Positions 53,427-61,542 of a DNA stretch of 64,000 nt are shown piece after piece. Source of the stretch: Campylobacter sp. Its GTDB lineage: Bacteria > Campylobacterota > Campylobacteria > Campylobacterales > Campylobacteraceae. The stretch lies in the NCBI RefSeq assembly GCF_019423325.1, contig NZ_JAHZBQ010000001.1:1003369-1067368 (forward strand), written 5' to 3'. The position numbers were made by a program, and so were the translations under genes. The notes beneath the pieces are model-generated. The model made no database searches, was not told the DNA's origin, and worked only from the letters and a program-made list of their open reading frames with translations. How positions within the stretch are numbered: the first letter of the stretch is position 1; every line of letters starts with the position of its first letter.

Positions 53427-53963
53427 CGTTTTTCCTTTTAATTAAAATATAGATAAATTATAACGCCGTCCCAATTTAAATCTCCTTAAAATATGGATTA
53501 AACTGCTATTTTAAAATTTTAAAACGTGGCTAGTAAAATTTAAACGTAAATAGCAAGCTTAGATGTGGGATTCATAATGTTAATCTTGTCGCAGCTGAAG
53601 TGCGCACATCTTAAAATGAGAGTTACGAGATAAGATGCGGCATCCAAACAAAAAAAGGCTACGATGCCACGATTGGATTGCGGACAAAATTTAAAATCAG
53701 AATTTTGTGAGTTATAAATTTAAAGCTAAGCTTTAGAATTTCATAGCTATTGGGATTTTAAGTGAAAGTCTAGTGCATTACCGCAATATCAGCTCGCCAC
53801 ATATTTACGGAATTTTACACGTTGCAAATTACCCCTACCATCATAATTTGCGCGCCGCCCTCAAAGCGCGTACGAAGCTACGTGGCGATATTTGCGGCAA
53901 GCGGTATAAACCATGCCGCTAAATTTGGAGCGAAATTTCAGAATAAGGCTAAATTTAAAGAAT
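53427..53963. other. Intergenic region between the lipoprotein and rho
   Basis: AT-rich; no gene supported. The promoter of the lipoprotein should lie in 53430-53520. A plus-strand frame at 53822-54064 runs into rho antisense and is not called. Confidence 0.5.
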
Positions 53964-55310
53964 TTAGCCGTTCATTATCGATAGCAGTTCGGTGTTGTCT
54001 TTGGTTTTTAGCATCTTGGCGTATAAAAATTTCAGCGCCTCGACGTCGTCCATCGTCGAGATAGCCGAGCGCAGCGCCCAGATCTTTTGCAGATTTTCGC
54101 TGCCTTGCAAAAGCTCCTCTTTGCGCGTGCCGGACTTGGTGATATTGATCGCGGGGTAAATTCTACGATCCGAGATGTTGCGATCGAGGATGATCTCGCT
54201 GTTGCCCGTGCCTTTGAACTCCTCGAAGATCACGTCATCCATTCGCGAGCCGGTCTCGATGAGCGCGGTAGCGACGATGGTAAGCGAGCCGCCGTTTTCG
54301 ATATTTCGCGCCGCACCGAAGAAGCGCTTCGGCTTATGCAGGGCGTTTGCGTCCACGCCGCCGCTTAGGACTTTGCCGCTGCTAGGCGTGATGGTGTTGT
54401 AGGCGCGCGCAAGGCGGGTGATGCTATCAAGCAGGATGACGACGTCCTTGCCGTTTTCGACGGCGCGTTTTGCCTTTTCGATGACGAGCTCGGCGACGCG
54501 AACGTGGTTGAATGCGGGCTGATCGAAGGTCGAGCTAAATACCTCGCCGCGCACGCTGCGCTCCATGTCGGTTACCTCCTCCGGGCGCTCGTCGACTAAC
54601 AGCACCAAAAGCTCGACCTCGGGGTGGTTGCGCGTAATGCCGTTGGCGAGCTCCTTCATAAGCTCCGTTTTACCGCTACGCGGAGGCGCCGTGATGAGCC
54701 CGCGCTGCCCCTTGCCGATCGGGGTGAAAAGATCAAGCACGCGACCGGTAAGGCGCATAGGATCGTATTCGAGCTTGAGCTTTTCGGTCGGGAAGAGTGG
54801 CGTGAGATTGTCAAATAGCGGACGCTCTCTAGCCTCTTGGATCGATTTGTAATTGATCGCCTCGATCTTTAAGAGCGCGTAGTACTTCTCCTGATCCTTC
54901 GGCTCGCGTACCTGACCCGTGACTATGTCGCCGACGCGAAGGGCGAATTTACGGATCTGGCTTAGGCTCACGTAGGCGTCGTTGGCACTGTCGCTTAAAT
55001 TTGAATCTATGCCGCGCAAAAAGCCGTAACCCTCGGCGGTAACCTCCAAAATCCCCGTAAAAAGTATGAAGCCGCCCTGCTTCGTCTGCATGCGTAAAAT
55101 TTCAAAAACGAGCGCTTGGCGGCGGAATTCGCGCGGGTTCTCGACGCCTAGCTCGTCTGCTATGGCGATGAGATTTTCAAGATCCATCGAGCGGAGCTCC
55201 TCGATCTGATAGCCCTCGACGGGAACATGCGTTTTAGCGTAAGTTTTTCTGCCGTTTTGATTAGAATTTGAAACGGCGGTCTGAGCGGAATTTTGATTTG
55301 TATTTTCCAT
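53964..55310 (-). CDS. rho: Transcription termination factor Rho
   Basis: Hexameric RNA-dependent helicase. N-terminal helical domain, RNA-binding OB fold with GYGFLRGIDSNLSDSANDAYVS, Walker A in TAPPRSGKTELMKELA, Walker B in VVILLDSITRLARAYN, and the R/Q loops after. 448 residues. A short Asn/Ser/Gln-rich start (ENTNQNSAQTAVSNSNQNG) resembles, in miniature, the insertions of other genes here. Confidence 0.95.
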   Translation of the reverse strand: MENTNQNSAQTAVSNSNQNGRKTYAKTHVPVEGYQIEELRSMDLENLIAIADELGVENPREFRRQALVFEILRMQTKQGGFILFTGILEVTAEGYGFLRGIDSNLSDSANDAYVSLSQIRKFALRVGDIVTGQVREPKDQEKYYALLKIEAINYKSIQEARERPLFDNLTPLFPTEKLKLEYDPMRLTGRVLDLFTPIGKGQRGLITAPPRSGKTELMKELANGITRNHPEVELLVLLVDERPEEVTDMERSVRGEVFSSTFDQPAFNHVRVAELVIEKAKRAVENGKDVVILLDSITRLARAYNTITPSSGKVLSGGVDANALHKPKRFFGAARNIENGGSLTIVATALIETGSRMDDVIFEEFKGTGNSEIILDRNISDRRIYPAINITKSGTRKEELLQGSENLQKIWALRSAISTMDDVEALKFLYAKMLKTKDNTELLSIMNG

Positions 55311-55371
55311 TTGTCCTCTTAGAGTGTGAAGTTATTAAATTTGGTTTTAAAAAAGTCGCGAAATTTAAAAT

Positions 55372-56310
55372 TTAGTTTTCTTTATAAGCACCGAACCTTA
55401 AAATTTTTTGTTGCCTTCTGCTGATGAGCTCGTCTATGCTAAGATCGTCTAGCTTGTGCAGCTCGGTTAAAACGTAGTTTCCAAGCGCTTTTATCGCGCC
55501 GTCTTTATCTCTGTGGGCGCCCGTTTTAGGCTCTTTGATCACGTCGTCGATCAAACCCAGCTCTTTTAGCTCCTCGGCGGTGATTTTTAGCGCCTTCGTA
55601 GCGGCCTCGCTCTTGCTTGGATCGTTCCACAAAATCGCGGCACAGCCCTCAGGAGAGATAACTGAAAAAATTGAGTTTTGAAGCATCGCCAGCCGATCGG
55701 CCACGCCGATAGCCAAAGCTCCGCCGCTGCCGCCCTCGCCTATAACGACGGCGATCGTAGGCGTTTTAAGATCGCTAAGCTCATATAAATTTCGCGCGAT
55801 TGCTTCGCTTTGACCACGCTCCTCGGCACCAAGTCCCGGATATGCGCCCGGAGTGTCAATCAAAAACAAAATAGGAAGGTTAAATTTCTCGGCAAGTTTC
55901 GCTACGCGCAGCGCCTTGCGATAGCCCTCCGGATGGGGCATACCGAAATTGCGCTTCAGCTTGTTTTTGGTGCCGCGGCCCTTCTGCTCGGCGATCACGG
56001 CGATTTTGCGGTTACCCATAATGCCCAGATAGCATACAATCGACGGATCGTCTCTAAAGGCGCGGTCGCCGTGAAGCTCCCTAGCGTCTTGCAAAAGCGC
56101 ACGAATATAATCGATCGCGTAAGGGCGATCCGGGTGGCGCGCAAGCTGAAGTCTTTGGTATTCGTTTAAATTCTTATAAACTTTGGAAATTTCTTTTTCG
56201 AGGTTCTTATTTAAAATTTCGACCGCGTCCTCATCGCCGCGAATTTTTGCAGCGGTGATATCCTCATCGATCTGCTTTATAGACTTTTCAAAGTCCAAAT
56301 AACTCGCCAT
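55372..56310 (-). CDS. accA: Acetyl-CoA carboxylase carboxyltransferase subunit alpha
   Basis: Carboxyltransferase subunit that with AccD makes malonyl-CoA. Crotonase-like core with FLIDTPGAYPGLGAEERGQ and VVIGEGGSGGALAIGVADR; N-terminal YLDFEKSIKQIDEDI. 312 residues. Its ATG shares its last base with the fabF stop. Confidence 0.96.
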   Translation of the reverse strand: MASYLDFEKSIKQIDEDITAAKIRGDEDAVEILNKNLEKEISKVYKNLNEYQRLQLARHPDRPYAIDYIRALLQDARELHGDRAFRDDPSIVCYLGIMGNRKIAVIAEQKGRGTKNKLKRNFGMPHPEGYRKALRVAKLAEKFNLPILFLIDTPGAYPGLGAEERGQSEAIARNLYELSDLKTPTIAVVIGEGGSGGALAIGVADRLAMLQNSIFSVISPEGCAAILWNDPSKSEAATKALKITAEELKELGLIDDVIKEPKTGAHRDKDGAIKALGNYVLTELHKLDDLSIDELISRRQQKILRFGAYKEN

Positions 56311-57527
56311 TAATCTACTCTTTTGAAAATAAGCGACGCGTTTGTACCGCCGAAACCGAAATTATTGCTCATAACGCAATCGAGTTTGGCTTTTCTAGCG
56401 ACGTTTGGCACATAGTCCAAATCGCAATCTGGATCTTTTGAAATTTGATTTATCGTAGGCGGTATAATGCCGTTTTGCATCGCTAAAAGGCTGACCGCAG
56501 CCTCTACAGCTCCGGCAGCACCCAGGCAGTGTCCTAGCTGACCCTTAGTGGAGCTGACCGCAGGCACTTTGCCCTCGCCGAAAAGCTCTTTTAACGCCGC
56601 AGTTTCGTTTTTATCGTTTATTGCGGTGGACGTTCCGTGAGCGTTGATATAATCAATCTTCGGGCGTCCCGCCATCTCGTAGGCCTTTTTCATAGCGCGG
56701 ATCGGTCCGTCTAGGCTAGGCGAAGTGATATGATAAGCATCGCCGCTAGCGCCGAATCCTACGAGCTCGCCGTAAATTTTAGCGCCGCGCGCTTTTGCGT
56801 CCTCTAGCTCTTCTAAAACTAAAGCCGCCGCGCCTTCGCCCATAACAAAGCCGTTTCGCTCCGCATCAAACGGACGTGAAGCGTGCGCAGGATCGTCATT
56901 TCTAGCACAAAGCGCCTTCATCGCGGCAAATCCGCCGATACCTACGGGACAAACCGCAGCCTCGGCTCCCACTGCAAGCATCTTTTTCGCTTCGCCGATC
57001 ATAATAACTCTCGCAGCGTCCATAATCGCATGTGCAGAAGCCGCACAAGCCGTAACGCTGGATAAATTCGGACCTTTTAATTTATAATATATCGAAACAA
57101 AGCCGCCGAGCATATTTACTAACGCAGAAGGGATAAAAAACGGAGAAATTCGCCTAGGGCCGCGCTGCAAGCAGGTATTGGCGTTTATCTCGATATTCGG
57201 CAAACCGCCTATACCGCTAGCGGAGCTAACGCCGAATTCATCGCTATCGAAACCGCTAAATTTAGCGTCATCCATAGCTTCACCCGCGGCTTTAAGTCCC
57301 AGCTGGATAAATCTATCCATCTTTTTTATCTCTTTTCCATCCTCGATTATGCTCGAAGGATCGAAACCTTTTACTTCAGCTGCAATTTGAACCGGAAATT
57401 CGCTAGCGTCAAAGAGCGAAATTTTATCAACCCCGGTTTTTCCGTTACAGATATTTTCAAAACTGCTCTGTTTGTCAAGCCCGAGAGAAGTTATCATCCC
57501 GATGCCCGTTACTACGACTCGTTTCAA
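56310..57527 (-). CDS. fabF: Beta-ketoacyl-ACP synthase II
   Basis: Condensing enzyme of fatty-acid elongation. Thiolase fold with active-site Cys in VTACAASAHAIMDAA, His in YINAHGTSTAINDKNE and His in GQLGHCLGAAGAVE. 405 residues. Part of the fabG-acpP-fabF-accA operon. Confidence 0.96.
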   Translation of the reverse strand: MKRVVVTGIGMITSLGLDKQSSFENICNGKTGVDKISLFDASEFPVQIAAEVKGFDPSSIIEDGKEIKKMDRFIQLGLKAAGEAMDDAKFSGFDSDEFGVSSASGIGGLPNIEINANTCLQRGPRRISPFFIPSALVNMLGGFVSIYYKLKGPNLSSVTACAASAHAIMDAARVIMIGEAKKMLAVGAEAAVCPVGIGGFAAMKALCARNDDPAHASRPFDAERNGFVMGEGAAALVLEELEDAKARGAKIYGELVGFGASGDAYHITSPSLDGPIRAMKKAYEMAGRPKIDYINAHGTSTAINDKNETAALKELFGEGKVPAVSSTKGQLGHCLGAAGAVEAAVSLLAMQNGIIPPTINQISKDPDCDLDYVPNVARKAKLDCVMSNNFGFGGTNASLIFKRVD

Positions 57528-57545
57528 AACCGCTTCCTTAAAATT

Positions 57546-57782
57546 TTATTTCTTAGGCAAATTTTCTATATAATCTACTACGTCTTTAATGCTTACTAAT
57601 TTTTCAGACTCGCTATCTGGGATCTCGATACCGAATTTCTCCTCTAAAGCCATTACTAGCTCAACTACGTCAAGAGAGTCCGCGCCCAAATCCTCGATAA
57701 TTTTAGAGTCAAGTTTAACCTGATCCGGGCTTACGCTTAGTTGTTCTACAACTACGTCTCTTACATCTTCAAATACTGCCAT
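57546..57782 (-). CDS. acpP: Acyl carrier protein
   Basis: 78 residues, acidic four-helix protein. The phosphopantetheine Ser is Ser36 in LGADSLDVVELVMALEEKFG. AAAGGAG lies before the ATG. It sits directly upstream of fabF. Confidence 0.97.
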   Translation of the reverse strand: MAVFEDVRDVVVEQLSVSPDQVKLDSKIIEDLGADSLDVVELVMALEEKFGIEIPDSESEKLVSIKDVVDYIENLPKK

Positions 57783-57817
57783 TTTAGCACTCCTTTAAAA
57801 AAATACCGCGTAATTCT

Positions 57818-57823
57818 ATAATA
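57818..57823 (-). promoter_or_regulatory. Possible -10 element for acpP
   Basis: TATTAT on the minus strand, about 36 bases before the acpP start codon, in AT-rich DNA between fabG and acpP. Confidence 0.35.
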
Positions 57824-57850
57824 TTTAACCTTAAATTCCGCTATTTAACG

Positions 57851-58594
57851 CTACATATAGAGCCCGCCGTTGATTTTAAGCGTCTCGCCCGTAATGTAGC
57901 CCGCACCGTCGCTGAGTAAAAACGCAACTCCTTCGGCAACGTCGCTCGTGCTTCCGAGGCGCTTAAGCGGGATGCTCGCTTCGTAGCTTGCTTTTACGTC
58001 GTCGCTTAACGCGTCCGTCATATCGGTGGCGATGAAGCCCGGAGTTATGCAGTTGAAGCGGATGCCGCGCGCTGCGCCCTCCTTTGCGAAACTCTTACTC
58101 ATTGCGATCATTCCGCCCTTGCTCGCGCTGTAATTGACCTGCCCGGCGTTGCCCATTTCGCCGACGATCGAGGCGATATTTACGACGGCACCGAAGCGCT
58201 TTTTGCTCATTAGCTTTAAAGCTTCGCGGCAGCCGATGAAAGCGCTGCTTAAATTTGCTTCGATCACGCCCATAAAGTCTTCCAGCTTCATCCTAAGCGC
58301 GAGCTTGTCGTTCGTGACGCCCGCGTTATTTACCAGATAGCTTAGTTCGCCGTCGCTTTGTGCAATCAGGGCAATCGCCTCGCTAAATTCCGCCTCGTTC
58401 GTCGCGTCAAATTTTATCACGGCGCCCTCTCCGCCGTTTGCGCGGATCTCCTCTAGCAGCGTGTCAGCAGGCTCTGGTGCAGAGCGATAATTGATCCACA
58501 CCTTAAGTCCGTAGCCTGCCAAAGTCCTTGCGATCTGTGCGCCGATACCGCGGCTCGCGCCCGTGATTAAAACGTTTTTTCCGCTAAATTTCAT
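57851..58594 (-). CDS. fabG: 3-oxoacyl-ACP reductase
   Basis: NADPH-dependent SDR of fatty-acid elongation. TGASRGIGAQIA binds the cofactor; NNAGVTNDKLALRMK and the catalytic NYSASKGGMIAMSKS (Tyr and Lys) are intact; the end GETLKINGGLYM is typical. 247 residues. RBS AAAAGGAAAAG. Confidence 0.96.
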   Translation of the reverse strand: MKFSGKNVLITGASRGIGAQIARTLAGYGLKVWINYRSAPEPADTLLEEIRANGGEGAVIKFDATNEAEFSEAIALIAQSDGELSYLVNNAGVTNDKLALRMKLEDFMGVIEANLSSAFIGCREALKLMSKKRFGAVVNIASIVGEMGNAGQVNYSASKGGMIAMSKSFAKEGAARGIRFNCITPGFIATDMTDALSDDVKASYEASIPLKRLGSTSDVAEGVAFLLSDGAGYITGETLKINGGLYM

Positions 58595-58694
58595 ACTTTT
58601 CCTTTTATTAAAATTTTAATTTCTAGCGTAAATTTATCCAAATTTACCTAAATTTTAGCCGTTAAAATTTGGCTACAAGCGCGCCGTTGAAATT

Positions 58695-60161
58695 TCAAAA
58701 TAGCGCCTCGTCCATCTCCGCGGGCTTCGGTAGCCCCATTAGTTTTAGTACGGTAGCTGCGACGTTGCTAAGCCCAAGTCCGCTTTTTAGTTCACGCACG
58801 TCGCGCCCCAGCACGAAGCAAAATACGTCAAAGGTCGTGTGGTTCGTTAAAATTTCGCCGTCCGCATCTCGCATCGCCTCGCAGTTGCCGTGGTCGCTAA
58901 TCTGCACATAGGCGTAATCGTGCGCCCTCGCCGCGCTTAAAATTTTACCGATGCACTCATCCACCGCCTCGACCGCCTTTACCGCGGAGTCGTAATTGCC
59001 CGTGTGTCCAACCATATCGCCGTTTGCGAAATTTACGACGATGAAATCGATCCCCCCTTCGATACCGCGAATCACCGCATCGCATACCGCAGGCGCGCTC
59101 ATCTGCGGCTGCTCGTCGTAGGTTTTTACTTTGGGGCTTGGGATTAGCACGCGAGTTTCGTTCGGCAGCGGCTCCTCGACGCCGCCGTTAAAGAAAAACG
59201 TAATATGTGCATATTTTTCGGTCTCGGCGGTATGAAGCTGCGTAAAACCGGCTTCTGCGATCACTTCGCAAAGCGTGTTTTTAAGCACAGGCTTCTCAAA
59301 AAGTAGAGGAAATTTAAAGCTCGCGTCGTATTCGCTCATCGTGATTAAATTTTGCACGACGAATTTTCGCTCAAATTCGCCGAAACCCTCATCGCCCAAA
59401 GCCGCACAAAGCTCCCTGGCGCGATCGTTTCTAAAATTTATAAAGATCGCTCCATCATCCGCGCCGATACCGCTAAAGCCGTTAAAGCTCGCAGGCTCGA
59501 TAAACTCGTCGCTCACGCCGCGTTCGTAGCTTTGCAGTATATACTCGCTAGGCGAAATTTCAAGCGGCGCCGCTTCGCCCATAAGTACATCGTAAGCGCG
59601 CTTTACGCGATCAAAGCGCTTGTCGCGATCCATCGCGTAAAAGCGCCCGCACACGCTCGCTACTTTAAATTTAGCCTCCAGGCGCTTTAAAAATTCCGCT
59701 CCGCTGCTCGGTGAAACGTCGCGCCCGTCGGTGATAGCGTGCGCCCAGGTCTCGCAACCCGCATTCTGCGCTATCTCGCAGATCGCGTCGAAATGGCGCA
59801 GATGCGAATGCACGCCGCCGTCGCTGTAAAGCCCTATGACGTGCACTCTGCGGCACTTTGAAAGCAGGCTTTGTAGCGCTTCGTTTTTCTCAAGCGAGCC
59901 CTCATCGATCGCGCGATCGATTTTGACTAGGTTTTGATACAGAATTCTACCGCTTCCGATCGTCATATGCCCTACTTCGCTGTTTCCCATCTGCCCCTGC
60001 GGCAAGCCCACGGCAAGCCCCGAGGTGCGCAGTAGCGTATTGGGCACGTTTTTAAAAAGATAATCATAGGCGGGCTTTTTTGCGTTTGCAAACGCGTTAA
60101 ATTTATCGCTCGCGTTAAAGCCGATGCCGTCGGTGATAAGTAAAATCGTCTTTTGCCCCAT
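58695..60161 (-). CDS. gpmI: 2,3-bisphosphoglycerate-independent phosphoglycerate mutase
   Basis: Mn-dependent mutase of the alkaline phosphatase superfamily, 488 residues. LLITDGIGFN carries the first metal Asp; the catalytic Ser is in GQMGNSEVGHMTIG; the later metal sites are in NGDMVGHTGNYDSAV and ISDHGNCEAM. Its promoter faces that of mraY. Confidence 0.95.
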   Translation of the reverse strand: MGQKTILLITDGIGFNASDKFNAFANAKKPAYDYLFKNVPNTLLRTSGLAVGLPQGQMGNSEVGHMTIGSGRILYQNLVKIDRAIDEGSLEKNEALQSLLSKCRRVHVIGLYSDGGVHSHLRHFDAICEIAQNAGCETWAHAITDGRDVSPSSGAEFLKRLEAKFKVASVCGRFYAMDRDKRFDRVKRAYDVLMGEAAPLEISPSEYILQSYERGVSDEFIEPASFNGFSGIGADDGAIFINFRNDRARELCAALGDEGFGEFERKFVVQNLITMSEYDASFKFPLLFEKPVLKNTLCEVIAEAGFTQLHTAETEKYAHITFFFNGGVEEPLPNETRVLIPSPKVKTYDEQPQMSAPAVCDAVIRGIEGGIDFIVVNFANGDMVGHTGNYDSAVKAVEAVDECIGKILSAARAHDYAYVQISDHGNCEAMRDADGEILTNHTTFDVFCFVLGRDVRELKSGLGLSNVAATVLKLMGLPKPAEMDEALF

Positions 60162-60239
60162 TTTGGCTCCTAAATTTCGTCTAAATTTCGCTGCGCTGGC
60201 CTTTTGAAGCAGGTCCGCGGCGCTGTTTTTACGAGCGGC

Positions 60240-60245
60240 ATTATA
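60240..60245 (-). promoter_or_regulatory. -10 element for gpmI
   Basis: TATAAT on the minus strand, preceded by AAAGAAAG, about 80 bases before the gpmI ATG. Confidence 0.5.
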
Positions 60246-60327
60246 CTTTCTTTTGGCAAATGCGGCAAAATTCCATCCGCCCTAAAAGCTAAATTTTACC
60301 TCTTTTATACTAAAATGCGCATTTTCG

Positions 60328-60333
60328 TATAAA
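60328..60333 (+). promoter_or_regulatory. -10 element for mraY
   Basis: TATAAAAT preceded by ATTTTCG, 27 bases before the mraY start. Confidence 0.45.
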
Positions 60334-60359
60334 ATTTCATAAAATTTAAAAGGCAAACT

Positions 60360-61424
60360 TTGTTTTATTATCTTTACCATCTTACGAATATAAATTTCTT
60401 CCAATACATCACCGCGCGCGCAGGAATCGCATTTTTTATCGCTTTTTGCTTTTCAGTCTGGGCTATGCCGCGGTTTATCCGCTGGGCGCAAGCCAGACAC
60501 GCCGCGCAGCCCATCTACGAACTCGCGCCGCAAAACCATCAGAAAAAGAGCAAAACCCCGACGATGGGCGGGCTTGTTTTCGTTACCGCCGCGGTGCTCG
60601 CAAGCCTGCTGTGCGCCAAGCTAAACAACGTCTTCGTGCTCTGCGGACTGCTTTGTTTGGTGGGCTTCGGCTACATAGGCTTTAAGGATGATATCTCTAA
60701 AATTTTAGGCCGCCAAAACCACGCAGGTCTTAGCGCGCGGGCTAAATTTGCACTACAAAATTTCTTGGCGTTTCTGATCGGGGCGACGCTTTATGCTTTT
60801 AGCGACCTGGGCGGGGAATTTTTCGTGCCGTTTTTCAAATACCCTCTGCTAAATTTATGGATTTTCGCGCCGCTGTTTTGGACGATCGTGATAAGCGCGA
60901 GCTCAAACGCGGTAAATTTAACCGACGGATTAGACGGGCTGGCAACCATTCCGTCGGTGTTTTCGCTCTGCAGCTTGGGCGTATTTGCCTATCTCTGCGG
61001 GCATGCGATCTACTCGCAGTATCTCTTGCTACCGCGCGTCGCGGGCGCAGGCGAGGTCTGCATCATCGTCTCGGCGCTCATCGGCGCGCTGCTTGGGTTT
61101 TTGTGGTTTAACTGCTACCCCGCCGAAGTCTTTATGGGCGACAGCGGCAGCCTCAGCGTAGGCGCGTTTTTAGGATACTGCGCAGTCATCACGAAGAATG
61201 AAATTTTACTCATAATGATCGGCTTCGTCTTCGTCATCGAAACGCTCAGCGTGATCTTGCAGGTGGGCAGCTTTAAAATTTTCAAACGCAGAATTTTCCT
61301 GATGGCGCCGATACACCACCATTTCGAGCTTAAAGGCTGGGTCGAGAACAAAATCATCATCCGCTTTTGGATCATCGCGTTGATCGCAAATATCATAGCG
61401 CTGACGTCGCTGAAATTGAGATGA
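60360..61424 (+). CDS. mraY: Phospho-N-acetylmuramoyl-pentapeptide transferase MraY
   Basis: Makes lipid I at the inner membrane. 354 residues with ten helices. The catalytic acidic pair is in GYIGFKDDISK, LTDGLDGLATIP follows, and the C-terminal IHHHFELKGW is diagnostic. Starts at TTG with AAAAGG six bases upstream. The stop is followed after one base by the ATG of a tiny ORF. Confidence 0.96.
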   Translation: MFYYLYHLTNINFFQYITARAGIAFFIAFCFSVWAMPRFIRWAQARHAAQPIYELAPQNHQKKSKTPTMGGLVFVTAAVLASLLCAKLNNVFVLCGLLCLVGFGYIGFKDDISKILGRQNHAGLSARAKFALQNFLAFLIGATLYAFSDLGGEFFVPFFKYPLLNLWIFAPLFWTIVISASSNAVNLTDGLDGLATIPSVFSLCSLGVFAYLCGHAIYSQYLLLPRVAGAGEVCIIVSALIGALLGFLWFNCYPAEVFMGDSGSLSVGAFLGYCAVITKNEILLIMIGFVFVIETLSVILQVGSFKIFKRRIFLMAPIHHHFELKGWVENKIIIRFWIIALIANIIALTSLKLR

Positions 61425-61425
61425 A

Positions 61426-61542
61426 ATGCGAGCGCAAATTGAACCCGACTTCGAAACGGTGCGCGAAAAATACGGCGAAACGGCTGAGCTTAGCGCGGGC
61501 GAGATAACTCAAATTTTATGGGGCAAAAGGGGAGAAAAATGA
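61426..61542 (+). CDS. Small conserved-looking ORF between mraY and murD (38 residues)
   Basis: Reads MRAQIEPDFETVREKYGE then TAELSAGEITQILWGKRGEK. It begins one base after the mraY stop and ends by overlapping the murD ATG (ATGA), filling the whole gap between two essential genes. The composition is protein-like, with charged residues and no low-complexity. It could be a real small protein or a leader that couples murD translation to mraY. The murD RBS (GGGGAG) lies inside it. Confidence 0.55.
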   Translation: MRAQIEPDFETVREKYGETAELSAGEITQILWGKRGEK